Assembly: GCA_036506275.1 (NCBI GenBank)
Contig: DASXSB010000040.1
Coordinates: forward strand, 1 to 32,120
Direction: 5' to 3'
DNA from: DASXSB01 sp036506275
GTDB taxonomy: Bacteria > Methylomirabilota > Methylomirabilia > Rokubacteriales > CSP1-6
Length of the DNA: 32,120 bases
Shown in pieces: positions 7,701-14,765 of this stretch. The translations under genes and the position numbers were made by a program. The notes below the pieces were generated by a model. It was not told the origin of the DNA, searched no databases, and saw only the letters and a program-made list of their open reading frames with translations. Position 1 is the stretch's first letter, and each line of letters starts with the position of its first letter.

Positions 7701-7895
7701 TCAGGCGGCGCGAGAGGTGGGCGCGGGGCGGGTGCGCTCGAGGGCGCGGAGCTCGGCGTGGACCCTCGCGGCACAGCGGCGGCAGATGCCGTCGGTGACC
7801 TTGATGCCGAGGCCACAGCCGCGCCAGGCGGCGACGCCATTGATCAACGGATAGCCGAAGTACATCCGGTGCCAGCCGCAACGCCGCACCAACAT
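7701..7895 (-). CDS. small Cys-rich hypothetical protein
   Basis: This 64-residue ORF has a CGWHRMYFG segment near the N-terminus, WRGCGLGIKVTDGICRRCAARV in the middle and a charged helical tail. The Cys-x-x-His plus Ile-Cys-x-x-Cys arrangement looks like a small zinc-binding knuckle. The DGICxxC part resembles the SHGIC-x-x-C tail found at the ends of some bacterial two-component proteins, but the rest is different. The ATG is preceded by a short-spaced AGGA. It lies 33 nt downstream of murQ on the same strand and is probably co-transcribed with it. The function is unknown. The composition is less Arg/Ala/Pro-biased than antisense shadows here, and the paired Cys residues argue that it is real. 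Confidence 0.6.
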   Translation of the reverse strand: MLVRRCGWHRMYFGYPLINGVAAWRGCGLGIKVTDGICRRCAARVHAELRALERTRPAPTSRAA

Positions 7896-7928
7896 GTCCT
7901 GCGATTGAGCAAGACGGATGCCGACGAA

Positions 7929-8894
7929 TCAGCGACGCCGGGGCCGCGCGGAACTCTTCCGTCGCGTCGAGCGCGCGAGACCATCCCGGCCCGCCGCCGC
8001 GAGAGCCTCTCGGAGAGAGTGACCGTGAGCCCGGAGCACGCGGGCGGCGGCGGCCGCGGGAAGGCCGGTGCGCGCGATGACGATGGCGAGGCGGGCGTGA
8101 CCGCGCGCCGCGCGCAACGCCTGCCGCGCCTCCGCCGTCGTCACCGCCGCCAGCTCCTCCACCAGCCGCTGCGCACGCGCTCGGAGCTTCCGCGAGCGCG
8201 GCTGGAGATCGACCATGCGGTTTCCGTACACCTTGCCGAGGCGCACCATGCTCGCGGTCGTGAGCGTGTTCAGGACCAGCTTCGTCGCCGTCCCTGCCTT
8301 GAGGCGCGTGGACCCGGCGAGGACCTCGGGGCCGGGCGCAGGCGCGATGACGACGTCGGCTCCCGCCGCTCCCTTCGTGACGGCATTACAGGCGACGAGC
8401 ACCGTGGCGGCGCCGCGTCCGCGCGCAGCCATCAAGGCCGAGCGCACGAACGGCGTCACCCCGCTCGCTGACACGCCCACCACGACGTCGCCCGCGCGCA
8501 CGCGCGCGCGCACCGCTCGCGCGGCGGCGCCGGCGTCGTCCTCGGCGCCCTCGCGGGAGCGGAACACGGAGGCACGGCCACCCGCCATGATCGCCTGCAC
8601 GCGCGCGGGCGGCGTCCCGAACGTGGGCGGGCATTCCGCCGATTCCAAAATCCCGAGGCGCCCGCTCGTCCCCGCTCCCACGAAGAAGAGCCGACCGCCG
8701 CCGCGCAAGGCGGGCACGATGAGATCGACGGCAGCCGCGATGTCGCGTCCCACCCGCCCCACCGCGCGCACCGCGCGCGCGTCCTCGCGGTTCATGAGGG
8801 CGGCGATGGCGCGCGCGCCGAGCCGGTCGAGATCGCGGCTGGCGCGGTTCGCCCGCTCGGTGGCGAGCCGATGGTACGAGATGGCAGTGCGCAC
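7929..8894 (-). CDS. murQ: N-acetylmuramic acid 6-phosphate etherase
   Basis: The 321-residue protein is a SIS-domain lyase that cleaves the D-lactyl ether of MurNAc-6-P to GlcNAc-6-P. The family signature is intact: VGAGTSGRLGILESAECPPTFG (72-93), with Glu87 matching E. coli Glu83 and Glu118 in GAEDD matching Glu114 at the same 31-residue spacing. SASGVTPFV and the GSTRLKAGTATKL segment also match. The N-terminus RLATERANRASRDLD is the usual MurQ start. The GTG at 8894 is the only sensible start codon close to it; there is no Shine-Dalgarno, but a TAACGT box lies 8 nt upstream. It is divergent from namZ across 24 bases. MurQ implies growth on, or recycling of, cell-wall MurNAc. Confidence 0.95.
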   Translation of the reverse strand: MRTAISYHRLATERANRASRDLDRLGARAIAALMNREDARAVRAVGRVGRDIAAAVDLIVPALRGGGRLFFVGAGTSGRLGILESAECPPTFGTPPARVQAIMAGGRASVFRSREGAEDDAGAAARAVRARVRAGDVVVGVSASGVTPFVRSALMAARGRGAATVLVACNAVTKGAAGADVVIAPAPGPEVLAGSTRLKAGTATKLVLNTLTTASMVRLGKVYGNRMVDLQPRSRKLRARAQRLVEELAAVTTAEARQALRAARGHARLAIVIARTGLPAAAAARVLRAHGHSLREALAAAGRDGLARSTRRKSSARPRRR

Positions 8895-8906
8895 GGACGC
8901 GTACGT

Positions 8907-8912
8907 TACTAT
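8907..8912 (+). promoter_or_regulatory. candidate -10 box for leaderless namZ transcript
   Basis: TACTAT ends 6 nt before the namZ ATG at 8919, so a normal start point would fall at or next to the ATG. There is no Shine-Dalgarno. The box overlaps by two bases a possible -10 (TAACGT, minus strand, 8908-8903) for murQ. Confidence 0.45.
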
Positions 8913-8918
8913 CGTGCG

Positions 8919-10091
8919 ATGCCCGCCGTCGAATCCGGCCTCGAGGTGCTCGTGCGCCGTCGCCCCGCCCTCGTGCGCGGACGGCGTCTCGGTCTCCTCG
9001 CCCACCAGGCCTCGGTGGACGGCGGACTTCTCCACGCGGCGACGTTGCTCGCGCGGGTGCCGCGCGCGCGCCTCGTCCGCCTGTTCGCGCCCGAGCACGG
9101 GCTGTGGGGCGCGGCGCAGGACCACGCGCACGTCAGCCGCGCCGACGATCCCGTCACGCGGCTCCCCGTCCACAGCCTGTACGGCGAGCGACGCGCGCCG
9201 ACGGCGGCCATGCTGCGCGGTCTCGATGCGCTCGTCATCGACCTCCAGGACGTCGGCGCCCGCTACTACACGTTCGTGTGGACGGCCGCCCTCGCCATGC
9301 GGGAGTGCGCGGCGGTACGCGTGCCGGTGATGGTGCTGGATCGGCCGAACCCGCTCGGGGGCGAGCTGATGGAGGGCAACGTCCCCGATCCCGCGTACAC
9401 GTCGTTCGTCGGTCTCTACCCGTTGCCGGCACGGCATGGCATGACGCTCGGCGAGCTGGCGGGCTACCTGAACACCGAGCACGATCTCGGCTGCGCGCTC
9501 ACGGTGGTGCCGATGCGCGGATGGCGACGACGGATGACGTGGGAGGAGACGGAGCTGCCGTGGGTGGCGCCGTCCCCCAACATGCCGACGCCCGACACGG
9601 CGCGTGTCTACCCGGGCGGCTGCCTCTTCGAGGGCACGAACCTCTCGGAAGGTCGAGGCACGACGCGGCCGTTCGAGTGGGTGGGCGCGCCGTATCTCGA
9701 CGCGCACCGCTTCGCCGACGCTCTCGCCGCGGAACGACTGCCCGGCGTTGGCTTCCGTCCCATGCGCTTTCTCCCGACGTTCCACAAGTGGGCGGGCCGG
9801 CTCTGCGGCGGCGTGCAGATCCACGTGACCGATCGCGCGCGCTTCAAGCCGTTCGTGACGGGGCTGGCGGTGGTGGCGGCGGCGCGGCGGCTGGGTGGCG
9901 CGCGCTTCGCCTGGCGGCGGCCACCCTACGAGTTCGAGGAAAAGAAGCTTCCGATCGACATCCTCTGCGGCACCGACACGATCCGGCGCGCACTCGAGCG
10001 CGGTCGTTCGCTCGGCGAGATCGAGCGCGCGTGGCGCGCCGACCTCAACGCCTGGAAGCGCCGACGCGCGCCCTACCTCCTCTACGACTAG
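8919..10091 (+). CDS. namZ: exo-beta-N-acetylmuramidase NamZ (DUF1343, GH171)
   Basis: The 390-residue protein matches the DUF1343 family throughout. GRRLGLLAHQASVDGG (21-36) is followed by FAPEHGLWG (56-64), the LVIDLQDVGARYYTFVW stretch (about 105-121), VLDRPNPLGG, PSPNMPTPDTARVYPGG and EGTNLSEGRGTTRPFEW. B. subtilis NamZ (YbbC) removes non-reducing-end MurNAc from peptidoglycan fragments and is encoded with NagZ, AmiE, MurQ and MurP. No signal peptide is obvious at the chosen start, so a cytoplasmic role on imported muropeptides, or export by another route, remains open. The upstream in-frame ATG at 8871 would overlap murQ and is rejected. Placement opposite murQ supports a MurNAc salvage role. 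Confidence 0.9.
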   Translation: MPAVESGLEVLVRRRPALVRGRRLGLLAHQASVDGGLLHAATLLARVPRARLVRLFAPEHGLWGAAQDHAHVSRADDPVTRLPVHSLYGERRAPTAAMLRGLDALVIDLQDVGARYYTFVWTAALAMRECAAVRVPVMVLDRPNPLGGELMEGNVPDPAYTSFVGLYPLPARHGMTLGELAGYLNTEHDLGCALTVVPMRGWRRRMTWEETELPWVAPSPNMPTPDTARVYPGGCLFEGTNLSEGRGTTRPFEWVGAPYLDAHRFADALAAERLPGVGFRPMRFLPTFHKWAGRLCGGVQIHVTDRARFKPFVTGLAVVAAARRLGGARFAWRRPPYEFEEKKLPIDILCGTDTIRRALERGRSLGEIERAWRADLNAWKRRRAPYLLYD

Positions 10092-10117
10092 CGACCTCTA
10101 CCGAGCGACGCGAGTGA

Positions 10118-10447
10118 CTACGAGGAGAACAGTCGGCCGAAGAATGCCTTGATGCTGGCGGCGGCGGCGGCCGCGCTGTCCTTCGTGCTCTCCCACGCGC
10201 TCTTCGCCTGCGGCTCGGCCGCCTTTCCCGACTCCTTCAGCTTGTCGCCGGTGACCTTCGCGCCCTCGGTGACGGTCTTCCCGACGCCCTTTGCCGTCGT
10301 CTCCACGCCTTCGCCGATCTTCTTGGCGCCGCTCTCGACGTCGCGTGTGGCCGCCTTGAGCTTGGAATCGTCCGCGGCCGCGGCGGACACGGGCCCGGTC
10401 ACGAAAGCGGCGATGGTGATGAGAAGCGCTATCGTCATTGTTTTCAT
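10118..10447 (-). CDS. small exported Ala/Lys-rich amphipathic helical protein
   Basis: The 109-residue protein has an N-terminal signal peptide (KTMTIALLITIAAFVTG, with cleavage probable after SAAA). The mature part is nearly all amphipathic helix of Lys/Glu/Ala/Gly/Thr repeats, e.g. AKKIGEGVETTAKGVGKT and GAKVTGDKLKESGKA, then an AAAAAASIKAFFGRLF tail. This resembles LEA-like, apolipoprotein-like or YtxH/ElaB-type low-complexity proteins, but no specific family is recognised. The ATG at 10447 has GGAGGG about 10 nt upstream; an in-frame start at 10480 would lose the signal-peptide position. It is the last of three small envelope genes, separated from the middle one by a 117-nt gap with a long hairpin. 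The function is unknown, possibly membrane or stress protection. Confidence 0.72.
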   Translation of the reverse strand: MKTMTIALLITIAAFVTGPVSAAAADDSKLKAATRDVESGAKKIGEGVETTAKGVGKTVTEGAKVTGDKLKESGKAAEPQAKSAWESTKDSAAAAAASIKAFFGRLFSS

Positions 10448-10483
10448 GGTTGAACCCTCCGAGGAGACCTTCACGATCATGAT

Positions 10484-10553
10484 ACCGCCGGTCGGAGCAG
10501 ATCGCCGACCGCGGGTCGCTTCCCGCCCGCCGTCGATCTGCTCGACCGGAGGT
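10484..10553. repeat. long imperfect inverted repeat with nested hairpin
   Basis: The left arm at 10488-10504 and right arm at 10534-10549 are complementary over 16 bp with one bulged G. The pairing extends by ACC/GGT (10484-10486 with 10551-10553) past one mismatch. The loop holds a second hairpin, GCGGG/CCCGC (10511-10515 with 10522-10526). No T-tract follows on either strand, so it is not a classical intrinsic terminator. It lies between two minus-strand genes and could be a leader structure, a processing site or a REP-like element. Confidence 0.75.
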
Positions 10554-10564
10554 CTTGGAGGCGG

Positions 10565-11041
10565 CTAGCTCGTGTAGCCGCGGGCGCGCATGCAGCTCGC
10601 GTACGCCTCGCGGTACCGCTCGTCCTTCTTTCGGTTCTCGTTCAATCCGTAAAGGGTCCCGCCCGCGGCGCCCACGAGGCCGCCGATGGCCGCGCCCTTG
10701 CCGGCGCCCTTCCCACCGTCCGCGATGGCGCCCCCGCCGGCACCGGCGGCGGCGCCCACGGCGGCTCCGATCGCGGCATCCCGCACCACCTCCACCGTCT
10801 TGTCAGTGGTGCTCGCCGCCTCGCGATTGCAGCTCGCGATCGCGGCCTGGGTGGGAACGCGGGGCTTCGTAACGGGAGCGGCCGGTGATTTCGCCGCCGG
10901 CGCGGGGGCCACTGCCGGCCGCTCCTCGAGAGACGCGCTCGGCGCGCCGATTCCTGACCAGTTGGCGACGACCAGACCCGTCGCGAGCGCCGTCGCCATC
11001 ATCAACGCCATGCCGAGCGCGATCAACTTCCACGGGTTCAT
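10565..11041 (-). CDS. glycine-zipper envelope protein
   Basis: The 158-residue protein begins with a membrane anchor or uncleaved signal segment (LIALGMALMMATALATGLVVA, about 6-26). A Pro/Ala-rich linker follows, then a glycine-zipper domain (AAIGAAVGAAAGAGGGAIADG and KGAAIGGLVGAAGGTLYG, about 89-132). Two cysteines flank the zipper, Cys71 (ASCNREA) and Cys150 (YASCMRARGY), and could form a periplasmic disulfide. This pattern is common in YMGG/glycine-zipper-2TM proteins of Gram-negative envelopes. The ATG lies 5 nt after the stop of the upstream secreted-protein gene, so both are probably one operon. The molecular function is not known; outer-membrane or lipoprotein-like structural roles are suggested for relatives. 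Confidence 0.8.
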   Translation of the reverse strand: MNPWKLIALGMALMMATALATGLVVANWSGIGAPSASLEERPAVAPAPAAKSPAAPVTKPRVPTQAAIASCNREAASTTDKTVEVVRDAAIGAAVGAAAGAGGGAIADGGKGAGKGAAIGGLVGAAGGTLYGLNENRKKDERYREAYASCMRARGYTS

Positions 11042-11046
11042 CCCGC

Positions 11047-11454
11047 TCAGCGCTCCTTGTTCGTCGCCGGCGACACCGTCGGCGATGCTTCTCCGCCGCG
11101 CGGCTGCTCCGCTACCGCCCGCCGCCGTTGTTCCGTGTTGTAGCGCGCCAGCACGTGACCGACGCTCTGCTCACGCAGCAGGCCACGCGACTTCATCTCC
11201 GTGAAGACCTCGCCCCAGCCCTGGCCGCTCTGCCGCCGCGCCGAGATCTCGGCGAGGGTGAGGCGTCGCGGAGCCCCGGGCGTGGGATCGACGACCTGCG
11301 CCTCGAACAGCGCGCGTGCCGTCACCTGGTTGGTGGGGGTGAGCCGCTCGTAGGCGCCGTCCGGCCCCGTGCCAGCAAGGGCCGGGGTGCTGCTGCCCAG
11401 CAGCGCGCCGTACAGCAGCAGCGCCGCCGCGAAGTTCGTTCCGTGCCCGTTCAT
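11047..11454 (-). CDS. secreted hypothetical protein
   Basis: The 135-residue product starts with a Sec signal peptide (AAALLLYGALLGSS core, probable cleavage after STPALA, near residue 28). The mature region contains RRLTLAEISARRQSGQGWGEVFTEMKSRGL, a predicted helical segment with a GQGWG turn seen in several small exported proteobacterial proteins of unknown role, and then a polar tail. The ATG at 11454 is selected because AGGGGAG lies 7 nt upstream and the signal peptide begins immediately; a longer in-frame start at 11802 would overlap nagZ. It is the first gene of a cassette of three small envelope proteins inside the MurNAc neighbourhood. No enzyme motif is visible. Confidence 0.75.
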   Translation of the reverse strand: MNGHGTNFAAALLLYGALLGSSTPALAGTGPDGAYERLTPTNQVTARALFEAQVVDPTPGAPRRLTLAEISARRQSGQGWGEVFTEMKSRGLLREQSVGHVLARYNTEQRRRAVAEQPRGGEASPTVSPATNKER

Positions 11455-11475
11455 GACGATCTCCCCTCTGTCATG

Positions 11476-11523
11476 CCCGAGGGGCGCCGCCGCCCGCCCA
11501 CGGCGGTGGCGAGCACCCTCGGG
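11476..11523. repeat. GC-rich inverted repeat just upstream of the secreted-protein gene
   Basis: The outer stem is CCCGAGGG (11476-11483) with CCCTCGGG (11516-11523). The inner stem has ten pairs (11485-11494 with 11502-11511, one G-U on the plus strand) around a 7-nt loop, with a 1x4 internal loop between stems. It ends 7 nt before the Shine-Dalgarno of the minus-strand gene at 11454, inside that gene's likely leader, so it might affect translation or mRNA stability. It could also be a bidirectional stop. The rest of the 11455-11689 gap holds only the nagZ promoter. Confidence 0.65.
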
Positions 11524-11676
11524 GTGGGTGAGATAGCACCGGATGTGCCAAGGCTGACCGGGCCGGGACGCGTTGATTTCGTGTGCGTTCAGAACCGGGG
11601 TGCCACCGGGGTGGGCGCTTTGCGTCGACTGGATGACAGACCGTGCCAGATTGCATGCTTCCGGTGGCTCAGCCGT

Positions 11677-11682
11677 TAAAAT
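11677..11682 (+). promoter_or_regulatory. candidate -10 box for leaderless nagZ transcript
   Basis: TAAAAT ends 7 nt before the nagZ ATG at 11690, and no Shine-Dalgarno is present. TTGCAT at 11651-11656 is a possible -35, although its 20-nt spacing is long. Confidence 0.45.
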
Positions 11683-11689
11683 CTGACCC

Positions 11690-13207
11690 ATGCCCAATCT
11701 GGAAGACCTCGTCGGCGAACAACTCATGATCGGCTTGACGGGAGCGTCGCTCCGCGATGCCGACATCCAGCTCTTCCGCGACACGCGCGCGGCCGGCCTC
11801 ATTCTCTATCGCCGAAACTTCGAGAGCCCCGCGCAGCTCCTCGCCCTCCTGCATCGCCTCGAAGGCGCGCTCGGACGGCGTCTGCTCGTCGCCACCGATC
11901 ACGAGGGCGGCCGCATCGTGATGCTCGGGACCGGCACCACGATCTTTCCCGACAACCTCGCCGTCGGCACCGCCGGCGACGAGATGTTCGCGCATCGCGA
12001 GGGCATCATCGAAGCGCGCGAGCTGCGCCGGCTCGGCATCGATCTGAATCTCGGGCCCGTGCTCGACGTCCTCACCGACGCCTACAGCCCGAACATCGGC
12101 ATTCGCTCCTACGGCAAGGATCCGAAGATCGTGGGGCGATACGGGGTCGCGCGCATCACGGGCATGCGCGAGGGCGGCGTGTCCGCGTGTCCCAAGCACT
12201 TCCCCGGCAAGGGCCATTCGCCGCTCGACGCGCACCTGCGTCTGCCCACCATTCGCTCCACGTGGGAGGAGATGCGCGCCGTGCACCTGCCGCCGTTCCT
12301 GGAGGCGATCGAGGCGGGCGTGGAGTGCGTGATGACCTCGCATCCCGTCTACCCGAACCTGGATCCGTCCGGTGTGCCCGCCACCTTCTCGCGCGTGATC
12401 GTCGAGGACCACCTGCGCCGCGAGCTCGGGTTCGGCGGCGTCATCGTCTCCGACGACCTCGAGATGGGCGCCATCGGAGAAACCACGTCGATCGGGGACG
12501 CCACCGTGCGGGCGGCGGCGGCCGGTCACGACCTGCTCTTGATCTGCCACACGGAGCCCGCCCAGCGGGCGGCGGCGAGCGCGCTCGCGGAGGCGTATCG
12601 CACGGGTGCGCTGCCGCGACGGCAGCTCGAGGAAGCGGCGGCGCGCGTGCGGCGGTTGCGCGAGAGCCGGACGACGCGCGTCGCCGGTGGACCGCCGGCG
12701 CCGGAGCCGGCGGGAGCGGCGCTGGCGATGGCGATCGCGAGCCGCGCCGTGACCGAGGTCTCGGCGGCGCCGTCCGGGCTCAAGCGCGCGCTCAACGATC
12801 GCGTGGCCGTGATCTTCCCCCGCTTCTCCGACCTCGCGCCGCGCATCACCATCGAGGCCGAGATCTGCGACGAGCGCTCGTACCTGGCGAGCGCGTTCGG
12901 GCGGGCGGGCGTGACGCCGGAGACCACGCTGGTGGGGATCGAGCCGTCACCGGCGGAAGTGGAGGCCGCGGTCGCCGGGGCCGCCGCCGCCGATGTGACG
13001 GTGCTCTTCCTGTTCGACGGCCATCTCTACGCGAGCAACCGCACGCTACTGGAGGCGGTGCAGGGATCGACGCGCGCGCTGGCCGTGATCCTCCTGCGTG
13101 ACCCCTACGACGCGAGCCTGTTACGGCCGGGGGTGTTCGGGCTCACCGCGTTCGGCTTCCGCAAGTGCCAGCTCGACGCGGTGATCGCCCGCCTCACCCA
13201 CGTGTAG
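11690..13207 (+). CDS. nagZ: beta-N-acetylhexosaminidase NagZ (GH3), two-domain form
   Basis: The 505-residue protein has an N-terminal GH3 TIM barrel: LLVATDHEGGRI (65-76), LGPVLDV, KHFPGKGHSPLDAHLRLP (169-186, with the Asp180-His182 dyad that acts as general acid/base in NagZ) and VSDDLEMGAI (253-262, nucleophile Asp255). A C-terminal alpha/beta domain follows, as in Bacillus NagZ; the short E. coli form lacks it. NagZ removes non-reducing GlcNAc from muropeptides and would expose MurNAc ends for NamZ. No signal peptide is visible, which suggests cytoplasmic action. The KHFPG loop reads GHS where many members have GDT. It lies among murQ, namZ, a symporter and an amino-sugar kinase, which supports cell-wall salvage over general chitin use. 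Confidence 0.93.
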   Translation: MPNLEDLVGEQLMIGLTGASLRDADIQLFRDTRAAGLILYRRNFESPAQLLALLHRLEGALGRRLLVATDHEGGRIVMLGTGTTIFPDNLAVGTAGDEMFAHREGIIEARELRRLGIDLNLGPVLDVLTDAYSPNIGIRSYGKDPKIVGRYGVARITGMREGGVSACPKHFPGKGHSPLDAHLRLPTIRSTWEEMRAVHLPPFLEAIEAGVECVMTSHPVYPNLDPSGVPATFSRVIVEDHLRRELGFGGVIVSDDLEMGAIGETTSIGDATVRAAAAGHDLLLICHTEPAQRAAASALAEAYRTGALPRRQLEEAAARVRRLRESRTTRVAGGPPAPEPAGAALAMAIASRAVTEVSAAPSGLKRALNDRVAVIFPRFSDLAPRITIEAEICDERSYLASAFGRAGVTPETTLVGIEPSPAEVEAAVAGAAAADVTVLFLFDGHLYASNRTLLEAVQGSTRALAVILLRDPYDASLLRPGVFGLTAFGFRKCQLDAVIARLTHV

Positions 13208-13231
13208 CGCGCGTCTCCGCCGAGCGCGCGT

Positions 13232-14746
13232 CTACGTGTAACGGGCGTCCGCGGCCCCCCGCGTCTCGCCCGCCAGCGCGCCCAGGGCGAGGGCGAGCGC
13301 GATCGTTCCCGCGGTGCCGAGGATCACCAGCCACGACCACGCGAAGGTGAGGACCTTCGTCTCCGAGAGCACGAGAAGCACGAGGTTGACGAGAGCCATC
13401 ACCACCATCGCGACCACGTTGGCGCCGTCGGGGACGGGGCGCCGCCACAGGAGCCCGAGCAGGAACACCCCGAGGAGCGAGCCGAACGTCACGCCCGCGA
13501 TCTTGAAGGCCAGCCACAAGATGCCGCTGAACGAGGAGAACCCGTACGCGAGCGCGGCCAGCACGAGGCCGAAGGCGCCCACGCTCACGCGCGAGATCAG
13601 CAGATAGTGGCGCTCGGAAGCGCCGCGCACCAGCAGCGGCCGGTAGATGTCGGTGACGAACGACGCCGACAGCGACCCCAGCGGAGAGTCGATGGAGGCG
13701 AGGACGATCGCGCTCAGCATCAGGCCGCGCAGCGCGGCCGGCATCACCTGCTGCACGAAGTGCGGCAGGATCTCGTCGGGCCGCGACACCGGCAGCTCGG
13801 GATGCTGGGCGTAGAACGCGTAGAGCCCGGCGCCGAGGCTCAAGTAGATGGCGAGGGTGAGGAGAGTGCCGAGGGGCGTGATGCAGAGCGTGCGCTGGCT
13901 CTCCTGCCGCGTTTCCACCGTGAGCAGCCGCTGCATGAGGTCGTGGTCGGTGCCGAAGGCGGCCATGGAGCCGAAGAAGCCGTTGAGCACGGCCACCCAC
14001 ACGATGTTGGGGTCGGTGAGGATGCGGGTGAGAAAGTCGGGCGCGGTGGGCGGTGGTCCCCAGTTGATGATGTTGAGGCGACCCGCCTCCCCCGCCATGT
14101 GGGCCACCGCGCCCACGCCGCCGTTGACCTGGCTGACGAGGAAGCCGAGCGTCACCGCGCCCGCGACGAGGAAGACGAGGGCCTGGAAGACGTTGGTCCA
14201 GATCACGGCCTTCACGCCGCCCGCCGCCATGTACGCGATCGACACCACCGTGAACACGATGATGGTGGGCAGGAGCGGCCACCCGAGCAGGATCGACACC
14301 GCGAGCGTGGCCGCCATGAGGCGGACGCCCGATCCCAGGAGCCGCGTGACGAAGAAGAAGATCGAGCCCGTGACCTGGGTGGCGCGGCCGAAGCGATGGG
14401 CGAGGAATTCGTAGATCGTCGTCACCTGGTGGCGATAGAAGGCGGGGATGAAGAGGAGGGCGACCGCGAACTTGGCGAGGCTCGAGCCCACGAAAAACTG
14501 CGCGTACTCCCAGTTCTCGCTGTAGGCGGTGGCCGGCACCGAGATGATGGTGACGGCGCTGATCTCGGTGGCGAGGAACGAGAGCGCCACCGCCCACCAC
14601 GGCTGGCGGCGGCGGGCGAGGAAGAAGTCGCTGGTGTCGCGCTGCTCGCCCGTGAACCTGAGGCCGATGACGAGGAGCACCGTGAGCGAACCGAGGAGGA
14701 CCGCGTAGTCGGGCCACGTGAGCGCCGTGGGGGGCGTACCGGGCAC
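13232..14746 (-). CDS. sodium:solute symporter (SSS/SLC5 family)
   Basis: The 504-residue polytopic protein has about 13 hydrophobic segments. SSS hallmarks include the RRRQPWWAVALSFLATEISAVTIISVP region in TM1-2 (Na+ site part), TIYEFLAHRFG after TM3, GGVKAVIWTNVFQ in the TM5/6 region and SIDSPLGSLSASFVTDIYRP (a Na2-site Ser-rich segment). It would import a sugar, sialic acid-like compound or carboxylate with Na+. The GTG at 14746 has no Shine-Dalgarno but a TATCAT box 5 nt upstream. It lies 19 nt downstream of an MlaC-like gene and converges with nagZ. The substrate is unknown; location between nagZ and an amino-sugar kinase makes MurNAc, GlcNAc or a muropeptide sugar a reasonable guess (inference). 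Confidence 0.92.
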   Translation of the reverse strand: MPGTPPTALTWPDYAVLLGSLTVLLVIGLRFTGEQRDTSDFFLARRRQPWWAVALSFLATEISAVTIISVPATAYSENWEYAQFFVGSSLAKFAVALLFIPAFYRHQVTTIYEFLAHRFGRATQVTGSIFFFVTRLLGSGVRLMAATLAVSILLGWPLLPTIIVFTVVSIAYMAAGGVKAVIWTNVFQALVFLVAGAVTLGFLVSQVNGGVGAVAHMAGEAGRLNIINWGPPPTAPDFLTRILTDPNIVWVAVLNGFFGSMAAFGTDHDLMQRLLTVETRQESQRTLCITPLGTLLTLAIYLSLGAGLYAFYAQHPELPVSRPDEILPHFVQQVMPAALRGLMLSAIVLASIDSPLGSLSASFVTDIYRPLLVRGASERHYLLISRVSVGAFGLVLAALAYGFSSFSGILWLAFKIAGVTFGSLLGVFLLGLLWRRPVPDGANVVAMVVMALVNLVLLVLSETKVLTFAWSWLVILGTAGTIALALALGALAGETRGAADARYT

Positions 14747-14751
14747 GCCCC

Positions 14752-14757
14752 ATGATA
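14752..14757 (-). promoter_or_regulatory. candidate -10 box for the symporter gene
   Basis: Read on the minus strand, TATCAT ends 5 nt before the GTG at 14746, with no Shine-Dalgarno between. It lies in the 19-nt gap after the MlaC-like gene, so co-transcription from upstream is also possible. Confidence 0.35.
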
Positions 14758-14765
14758 CTCGATCG

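Noticed and set aside
13194..14753. A 519-codon minus-strand frame with an ATG at 14753
   Set aside because: It shadows the symporter in another frame and lacks membrane segments; the symporter frame has the family motifs.
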